From: Emmonsiellopsis sp. PD_33
Taxonomy: Eukaryota; Ascomycota; Eurotiomycetes; Onygenales; Ajellomycetaceae
Direction of reading: 5' to 3'
NCBI GenBank assembly: GCA_032988165.1
Contig: JANTQF010000135.1
Coordinates: 1-64,000, forward strand
Length of the DNA: 64,000 nt
Position numbers and translations under genes: made by a program. The notes below the pieces were generated by a model. That model made no database searches. It saw only the letters and a program-made list of their open reading frames with translations, and had not been told where the DNA came from. Positions 56,987 to 64,000 of this stretch are shown here, piece by piece. Position 1 is the stretch's first letter, and each line of letters starts with the position of its first letter.

Positions 56987-58998
56987 CTATTCTAGACTCC
57001 GGTCTGTCCCCTTCGCCCACGCCCTCAGCACGTTCTTCTTCAGCTTCCCCGTGCTTGTCTTGGGGAGCTCTGCCACCACCTCGACTTCTCTTGGAACCAT
57101 GAACCGGCTGATCCCGCTCGCATGCTTCGCCCACTCAATGACGTCTGTCCCTTGCAGCCGCTTCCCGCTCTGCACCGTGACGAAGGCTTTTGGCCGCTCA
57201 CCCCAGTGCGAGTCTGGCACCGCGACAACTCCTGCCTCCAGAATGTCGGGATGCGTAGAGAGCATGGACTCGAGTGCCACCGAGGATATGTTCTCGCCGC
57301 CTAAAAGAGAAGCACCAGAGTTTAGCAGACATGTATGAAGCACAGGAGCCCCAAAAGTGACTTACCACTGATAATAATATCCTTCGCTCGATCTAAGATT
57401 TGTATCGCACCATCGGGATGCCACACAGCCAGATCCCCCGAATGCATCACACCGCCCGCAAACATCTTCCTCGTCGCCTCTGCATCTTTATAATAGCCCC
57501 GAGCACAAATATTCCCAATAAACACAATCTCCCCGATCTCTTTTCCGTTCTTCTCCACGTCGATCACCGTGCCCTCCGGAACGTCCGCCTTTATTACACG
57601 AACCGGAAGACTAGTCAGGAAGCCATGTCCCTGTCGAGCCATTTTCTGATACTTCTCTTCTACTGGGATCGTGTCCCATGCGGGCAGATAGTAGCCCTTT
57701 GTAATTGGTCCGTACGTTTCAGTGAGCCCATAGACGTGAACTGGATGCAGGTTCAGTTTGGTCATTTGCTGGAACAGATGTGGCGTAGGCGGGCTTGCGG
57801 CAACGGTAACCCGCACGGGGTTCGGAAGAACTGAGGCCTCCTTCGAACTACAGAGAATTGTATTGACCGTTGGAGCAGCGTTGAAATGGGTGACACCCTC
57901 TTCTTTAAGCAGTTTCCATATCAAGGGGTAGTCAATCTTGCGTAGACAGTAATGTGTGCCTCTGACGGCTGTTACGGCCCATGGAAATGTCCATCCTATA
58001 AATCCGATTAGTGAAGAAGCCACCAGGAAGAACAATTGCCGATATAAACTAACCCATAGCATGAAACATGGGCAAAGTCCAAAGATACCGACAACGGCCC
58101 TGATGGAAATTCAAACCAGACTCAATCACATTCGCCAGAGTCGCCAAGTAACAGCCCCGATGAATATACTCCACGCCCTTGGGCCGTGAAGTGGTTCCGC
58201 TCGTGTACGCCAGGGCTATGAGAGCATCTTCATCCGGTGTTTGAGCTTCCAGCCCTTCCCAGCCATGGGCCCCATTGGCACGGTCAAAATCAAGCCCCTC
58301 CAGGACGGCCTGGTCGAATGGCCCACTAAGCTGCCCCTCTATCGCATCCGTGTCCGTGTCGATAATCAATGGTATATGAGGGTGGCCTCTGCGGAATTCG
58401 TCGAGCAAATGTACATATTCTTGATCGACGATGATGGCCTCCGCCTCGGAATGGTCGAGAATGTACGCAATGTCTTCTGGCTTTAATCTATAATTGACCG
58501 CTAGAAGCTGGTCTTAGCATGGGTGGTGGTTGGGTAAGGGAAGAGCAGATTTGGTTTTATTTTCCATACAAACATTGACCGCGCCAGCGGCAGCGATTCC
58601 AAAAATCGATTCCAGGAATGCAGGAGTGTTGGGACATAGTATGCCCACTCTCTTATACCCCTGCTTTTTCACATAATACGCAAACCCGCGCGCCCGATCA
58701 GCGACCTCGATGTATGACCTTCTCAGCACTTTGTTGTTTGCGGTGACGTGGTAGATGGCTTGGGCCTGTGAATAAGATAACAAACAAAACTCAATTAGCG
58801 AAAAGAGAATTTAGAGGAACTATTTGTGGCCCAAGAAAGGGGACATACATCCGGCTCAATGGCGGCGGCGCGGGGGAGAAAGAATGTGGGCGAGAGGGTG
58901 TGTCGATTGAAGCTGTGGGATTGGGAATCCGGGGTTGAATGGCATGCGGGGAGGAAGTGCTGGGTGAGGTTTCGCAGGCGATTTGCGGGGCCCGACAT
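56987..58998 (-). CDS. sidI: SidI-like mevalonyl-CoA ligase (AMP-binding enzyme with PTS2)
   Basis: Five minus-strand exons (58998-58849, 58765-58570, 58500-58054, 57995-57366, 57300-56987) join in frame to 578 residues. The adenylating-enzyme core is complete: P-loop YTSGTTSRPKG, HVYGLTETYGPITKGYY, the HSGDLAVWHPDG hinge region, DRAKDIIISGGENI, and the catalytic Lys of STGKLKKNVL. The N-terminus carries RLRNLTQHF at residues 7-15, matching the PTS2 consensus R-L-x5-H-F, so it should enter peroxisomes. Overall sequence and the PTS2 fit Aspergillus SidI, which makes mevalonyl-CoA for acylation of extracellular siderophores (fusarinine/triacetylfusarinine). Other siderophore genes are not in this window. 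A closely related acyl-CoA ligase of another pathway is the alternative. Confidence 0.82.
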
Positions 58999-59676
58999 GG
59001 CTACGAAGGATAAAATGAACGGCTAACTGAAATGAACGAGCGAATGGAAAGATAATAGACACTTCCTCAGGGGCGGAGGAACTGTCTGCGGGGGAGAGCA
59101 GTGTCCTTTTAAGCTGCACGCGGCTATTGCTGCTCGGCTATCCTGTCCAACCCCGAAGCTGGGCGCTTGCCGTTCCTCCGCGCCCGAGTTTAGCCCGAGC
59201 TACACCCCGAGGTCACCCAACCCCACAAACTGACTATCATATGTCCGTTCCGGGGCCCAGTTGGTTTCGAATTACCGGGTATCACAATTAATGGGGAAAT
59301 AGGATGGGGGATTGGCGGAATGGTGGAGGAGACGGGCACACATATCCGCACATACAAACAAGCAAAGTAGGTAGCGGAAATCGGGAACTATTGAGCAAGA
59401 AAACCATTTGGATTAAGCGCCATTGGAGAAATTCGAGTAGACGGGTAAAAGGTTTATGAACAAGGCTTCCCCCCAAAACGGCACCCCCAGCTAAAAAGAA
59501 ATGTATCAATTTTTCCTGTGCCCTTTTTTTTTCTTTCAATCACTTTGCCCTTGATTCATTAAAGGTTTTTCGTGAATAGTTATAGGTACAGGCCGATTGG
59601 TTTTGCCGTTCCGCCCACATTGCACCGACCCATCTACCCGCATCAAAGAACCTAAGCCAACCCTCCCACACAACAT
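58999..59676 (-). promoter_or_regulatory. Promoter region of sidI-like gene with an HGATAR motif
   Basis: The 678 bases upstream of the ligase ATG hold one AGATAA (59050-59055, plus strand), which matches HGATAR, the core site of the iron-responsive GATA repressor SreA. At 59314-59319 and 59412-59416 the plus strand has ATTGG, i.e. CCAAT on the gene strand, the site for the CBC/HapX complex. Single short motifs occur by chance, so this is only suggestive. Confidence 0.3.
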
Positions 59677-60690
59677 CTAATAACCGAACTCCGCCAACTG
59701 GGTCTTGGTCTTTTGATCCACGTTGGCAGTCTTCTGGGCCTGTGCGAGCTGTCTCCGGGCAGCCTTCTTGCGCTCGTAGTATGCGGAACCCTTGACCTTT
59801 CTCCTCTCCTCGAGTCTGTTCCAACCAAAAAACGCGCAGTTAGCAAACCAATCATTACCCAAAACCCATACAACCCATATTCCACATAACACATCGGATA
59901 ACTGGGGACTGACCTGGCAACAACGTCCTGGTATTTCCAGCCAACCTCATGGCTCAACCGTCCAACGGTGCAGTATTTGCGGCCGGGCTTCAGTCTGAGG
60001 ACGCGCAGGGCCTGGGGAACAACAACTCGCTTCTTCTTGTCGTATGGTGGTGGGACACCCTCGAAGACCTTCAGTCTCTCCATGGCGGCGGCACCACGGG
60101 CGCTCTTGTGAGGAATCATGCCCCGGACGGCCTTGTAGAAGATGCGCGAAGGAGCACGGAAATGGAAAGGACCTACAACCCCCCCGTATTAGTGGGCTGT
60201 CCGCTTTGAACACATTATCGTATCGTGGGAAGAACCGTCTCACCTCCTCGAGTTGGGTTGAAACGAGTGATCTTGCGGAGGTAGGCGTGGTACTTCACTA
60301 TATAGGGCGAAATATCGAGTTAGTCGCAACGTCATAAACCCCCATATCGAAATTGTCCACGTCTTTTATCTCATCGCATCCATTCCGGTTTTCCATCCAA
60401 AAAAGAAAGGGTATATCGTACGCTTAGCGCGGAAGAATTCGCCGGAGATGTTGAGGGCTTCACATCGCACAACGACAATCTTTTGGCCATTGAGCAGCTG
60501 CTTGGCGACTGTGCTGGCCAGGCGACCAAGAAGATGCCCCTTGCCGTCGATGACGACCTATATATCCATCACAAAATTCCGTTAGTCTCTCTCTTATATC
60601 CTGACGGGTTCGGAAAGCGAAAGTCGAGGAGCGAAGGGAGGGCAAGCAAGCAGGCAAGCAACAACGCACCACTGGCTCGAAGGTGGACAT
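59677..60690 (-). CDS. rpl16: 60S ribosomal protein uL13 (L13a/Rpl16)
   Basis: Five minus-strand exons (60690-60670, 60557-60422, 60297-60244, 60172-59914, 59815-59677) join in frame to 202 residues, as expected for Rpl16. The first exon codes only seven residues (MSTFEPV). Then come VVIDGKGHLLGRLASTVAKQ, CEALNISGEFFRAK, YHAYLRKITRFNPTRGGPFH, the conserved RGMIPHKSARGAAAMERLKV, GRKYCTVGRLSHEVGWKYQ and a basic C-terminal helix. It is a structural protein of the large ribosomal subunit. Tiny first exons and several introns are usual for fungal ribosomal protein genes. Confidence 0.96.
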
Positions 60691-63201
60691 CCTGTTCTGT
60701 CACCGGTTCACGAGGCAAATATCCAGCAAGGCGATGAGCTACGCTCCGGGATACACCTTGTGTTGTCGGGTGTATTGTCGGGTTGGTTGTCGGTGTCGTT
60801 GCGGTCTCCTTCAAACCACGAAGTCGTCGAGAGGATCGAAGGGAGTGAATGGCTAAGCGAGGCTAGTTTGTGTGGAAGAATTGAGGGTCCCAGCCCTAAG
60901 TTGCCCAATTAAACTAGCCCGGTCACGTGATACAAGAAAAAACCTATGGATCGCAACTTAGCAACATCGTAACATTTTACTACCTTTACACCTCTTGATA
61001 CTTTCCCAGTCATTGGAATTCCAGCTACTGCCTACGAAGATTGCGGGATGAATCTGTTTAATTGTATGAATTCATTCCCAACGCCAATTCTACACACTTC
61101 GATCGCCTATGCTGGTTTCCATCTCCTGGAAATGATCCCGAATCTCTAAAAGCTGTATCGCCGCGAGGTCCCCTGGCTACCTAGGTAATGGGCTAGGCCA
61201 AGTATACATCGCCTAGGTCTACTCCAGGGGAACGCAGGATCCAACCTTAATTTTCCTGTCACTGAGCTGACAAAGAGCGTTGCAACTCTTGATAACTTGT
61301 TCCTGATTAGCAAGGCAGCATGACAGCAACTTTACCTACCCAGCGTCCACAATATATCGACGACCACACCTAACCAAGTCCAATCATGCATTCCAGGGAC
61401 CGCAGCCAAGATGATGTTGGGCGTAATTTTCAAAGTTCCCTGAAAGAACCTGGACATCAAAGTTTGGGGACCTTTGAAAAGCGCTCATGACAGACAATTT
61501 AGCTCCAGTATATTCTGTCTCGCGCCTCTCCTACATTTATCGCACCGCCGTTCAACCGCACGAGTCGCCGAAATGAACCAGCCCGCCTTTGCCGAGTCCA
61601 CCGCAGTTGTTATTGGCAAGAGCCTAATAGGAACTTCCCAGGTTTTTCTTCATAGCAATCCCAGCTCCAACAAATGATGAACCGTGTGCCTGTGGCCACC
61701 TGTAAGGCAAGCCTGAGCGGAACTAGGGCTCCGCGGACATGAATCAAGTATATCGAACGAGATATTGCATTCATATCCCTAAATTCTTTTAGTAATTCCA
61801 CATCTGGAACATACAGGTATCAGCCAAGCGGGGTTTATGATTTGCACACCCAGGAGCTCCCTAGCCATACATGGTTACCAAGATGAGAACCAGATCGTGA
61901 TGTAGATGAAATGAGAGAAGATTGAATAGACGACGACAATCGTTCGCGGGGCGTACGCGCGCTTAAGTTTCTACATCGACGAGGTCCAGCGCTTATTTAC
62001 AGTTTCTCGCTCAGATAAACTTTCTTAGCTCCCGACTAGTGAGTTCAAGACAAGCGCGCTGCAAGATGCCCACCATCGTCGACTCCACATCTTTCTCTGG
62101 ACGTCTGTGGCAGCGTTGAAGCCGGGGTAGGATTAGTTGACGACAATTCCGGAATCTTACCCCACCACATGAACGTGTTTATCTGGGGATTTGGACCTAC
62201 AAGCCGGGTTGGGACAGTTGGTTTGAGGGAGAACGCCTGCTTTTAGCCAAATCGGACTGAATCTTGCTGTGGAAAACAGGGTACGTCACTAAAATAGGAG
62301 CACTTCGCCCATTTGATATCCTAGGTCACAGAGCGCGCGAGGATCTCGGAAGCCCTAGTCTCCCAGAGTACAGGAAGCCTCAATTCGACGCTATCTTGGA
62401 ATTGTTCAGCAGTAGCACCTACCTGTACCCCCTCAAGGTGGTGCACCGTGACAGTAGAGTTTGTCTGGTTGGTTCCCAAATTCCTGGACGGCCTGGCGCT
62501 CGTTCGGAATTTCAAGACTCCCTGCTGATGGTCAGCGATGTGCATTTCAGCCTAAATGGAGGTTCTGTCTTTTAGACCTCTACCTTTCTGCTGCCTCATG
62601 TTTGACTGTCCTCCGCCGTTCAGATGGTTCTAGACCAAAGTTTGGGATGGAGTCATCGGGGCGTTTCTAACCTGGAATGCGCTGGATTTATGAGAGCTAA
62701 TCTTGGCAAATAGAAAGACAGTAATTGGTCGAATAGGGGTAGTCCATTACCCTAGGTTCAAAAACGGTACCCGACGATATACAATCCGAGCCATTGCATG
62801 ACTTTGGTAGTATCTATAGCAGTGTTGTTTTCCAGCGGCGGCAATTAGGGGACGGAAGAACCCTCATATGTTGCTAGCATCGTGGCGCTCATCTGTGAAT
62901 TCGAACCCTCCTCTCGTGATGCGGATGAGGCGAGATAGAACTGGAGATGCAAACAGTGCAAACCGGAGAACCAAATACGAGCGGAGTCATCAGGAGCTGA
63001 ACTGGATGGTTGAGGCCATTCGTCCATCTCCCTGGGCTTCCCCTGAAAATGCCGGGGAAATATTTTGTCCGCCACACTGGATATTTAATAAGTAGTCTCT
63101 TGTCCCAGCTCTTGGAAGAGACCGCTGCATAGTTACTTTCAGTTTTTAGACGTCCGAAGCCGTTGGTCAGTCCAAGGCTAACCCACCCCCTGTCTTCCAC
63201 G
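60691..63201. other. Intergenic region, no supported gene
   Basis: The left end is the uL13 promoter. In the remaining 2.4 kb only short frames occur (103 codons at 62264-62575 plus, 115 at 62889-63236 minus), none with a recognisable motif. The last part leads into the phosphoesterase gene. Confidence 0.5.
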
Positions 63202-64000
63202 ATGGTTCGAACGCGCATCGTCTGCGTCTCGGACACCCACGGTTATGGAACCCAGGATGGCGCCTTCAAACTGCCAAAGGGGGATGTGCTGATTCATGCT
63301 GGTGACCTTTCAAATCAAGGGTCATCAAGCGAACTGCGGAAGGCGGTGGAATGGATCGAGAATGCTGATTTCGAAGCGAAGATAGTGATTGCTGGTTAGA
63401 CTTCCATACTTTACTCCCGTTTAAAACAATCAATAGCAGCTAGTCATGTTGACGGACAAAATTGGCTAACACCGAATTCACCTGGAGGTAACCATGATAT
63501 TACCCTGGACAGCGATTTCTACCACAAAAACTGGGAATCATTCCACAACCAAGCCCAGGAATCGACAGACGAGTGCAAGAACCTCTTTTCCAACTCCTCT
63601 TCAATCACTTATTTGAATCACGAATCTGCTACTATCCGACTATCGAACCCCGAGGGACCACGCACAGTCTTTAAAATATTCGGCTCCCCGTACTCTCCCT
63701 ACTGCGGGAAGTGGGCATTTTTATACTCTCCCGAGGAAGCTCCGGCCTTTTGGTCACAGATACCAGCAGACACTGATATCGTACTGACTCACACGCCTCC
63801 TCACTCGCACCGCGATAAGAACGAGCATGGTAACCTAGGTTGTGAATATCTACGCCAGGCGCTATGGAGGATTCGGCCACGATTAGCGGTTTGTGGTCAC
63901 GTCCACGACGGTCGAGGATACGATAGAGTCAGATGGGACCTTGAACCCCAGAGCGAATTTTTCAAGGAATTGAGCTCCACGACTGGGGAATTGCCGCCGC
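63202..64000 (+). CDS. Calcineurin-like metallophosphoesterase, 3' end outside window
   Basis: Exon 1 is 63202-63394 and exon 2 starts at 63488 and is still open at the window edge, so the protein is incomplete at its C-terminus (about 235 residues seen). All metal-binding blocks are present: VCVSDTHGY (D-x-H), IHAGDLSNQG (GD), AGNHDIT (GNH, formed across the splice site), LTHTPPHSH and VCGHVHDGRG (GHxH). This is the class III/UPF0046-like group of small fungal phosphoesterases related to mammalian MPPED proteins. It is likely a cytosolic dinuclear-metal hydrolase of phosphomono- or diesters, substrate unknown. Confidence 0.88.

Overview
The window is nuclear DNA of a filamentous ascomycete. 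The evidence is spliceosomal introns of about 50-160 bases with GT..AG ends, eukaryote-only genes (Mediator subunit 10, GRR1 F-box, ribosomal protein uL13, Ark/Prk kinase), intron-containing tRNA genes and long low-complexity intergenic DNA. Gene content (PFF1 vacuolar protease, SidI-type mevalonyl-CoA ligase, Rua1-type regulator) and decayed plant-polysaccharide genes fit the Eurotiomycetes. I lean towards Onygenales (Ajellomycetaceae-like), but that is inference and no species is claimed. I saw no reverse transcriptase, transposase, rRNA or CRISPR array.

Layout. 1-240 is an extreme G-rich tract, perhaps a contig end. 241-4950 holds no gene I can support. 4951-6968 (+) encodes a Rua1-C zinc-binding transcription regulator. 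8320-10799 (+) encodes a TPR/J-domain co-chaperone. 13307-15376 (+) encodes a sugar-porter MFS protein, followed by tRNA-Asp (15886-15980, +). 16402-17848 (-) is a membrane-anchored protein with GS-turn beta repeats. 19972-22059 (-) is a proline- and Ala/Lys-rich membrane protein. tRNA-Leu(CAG) lies at 24023-24132 (-). 24841-26720 (+) encodes an allantoate-permease-type MFS protein and 27589-30843 (+) an Ark1/Prk1-type kinase.

31815-35220 is a graveyard. A GH35/DUF5597 glycosidase has lost its catalytic centre. Divergent from it lies a broken sugar transporter fused in frame to the C-terminal two thirds of a GH93 arabinanase. After it come Med10 (35882-36743, +), a four-exon gene for a small secreted crystallin-like protein (38770-39284, +), a seven-helix membrane protein (42924-44015, +), the vacuolar protease PFF1 (45570-48521, +) and a divergent NoxR/p67phox-like TPR protein (50149-52197, +). 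On the minus strand follow GRR1 (54108-56009), a SidI-like ligase with a PTS2 (56987-58998) and ribosomal protein uL13 (59677-60690). A metallophosphoesterase gene (63202 onward, +) runs off the right edge.

Most genes are unrelated housekeeping or regulatory genes. Only the 31.8-35.2 kb block looks like a functional cluster: a glycosidase, a sugar transporter and an arabinanase around one divergent promoter, all now disabled. SidI stands alone, without other siderophore genes in the window. Exon boundaries were placed by hand from splice signals and frame continuity, and every multi-exon model given closes in frame.
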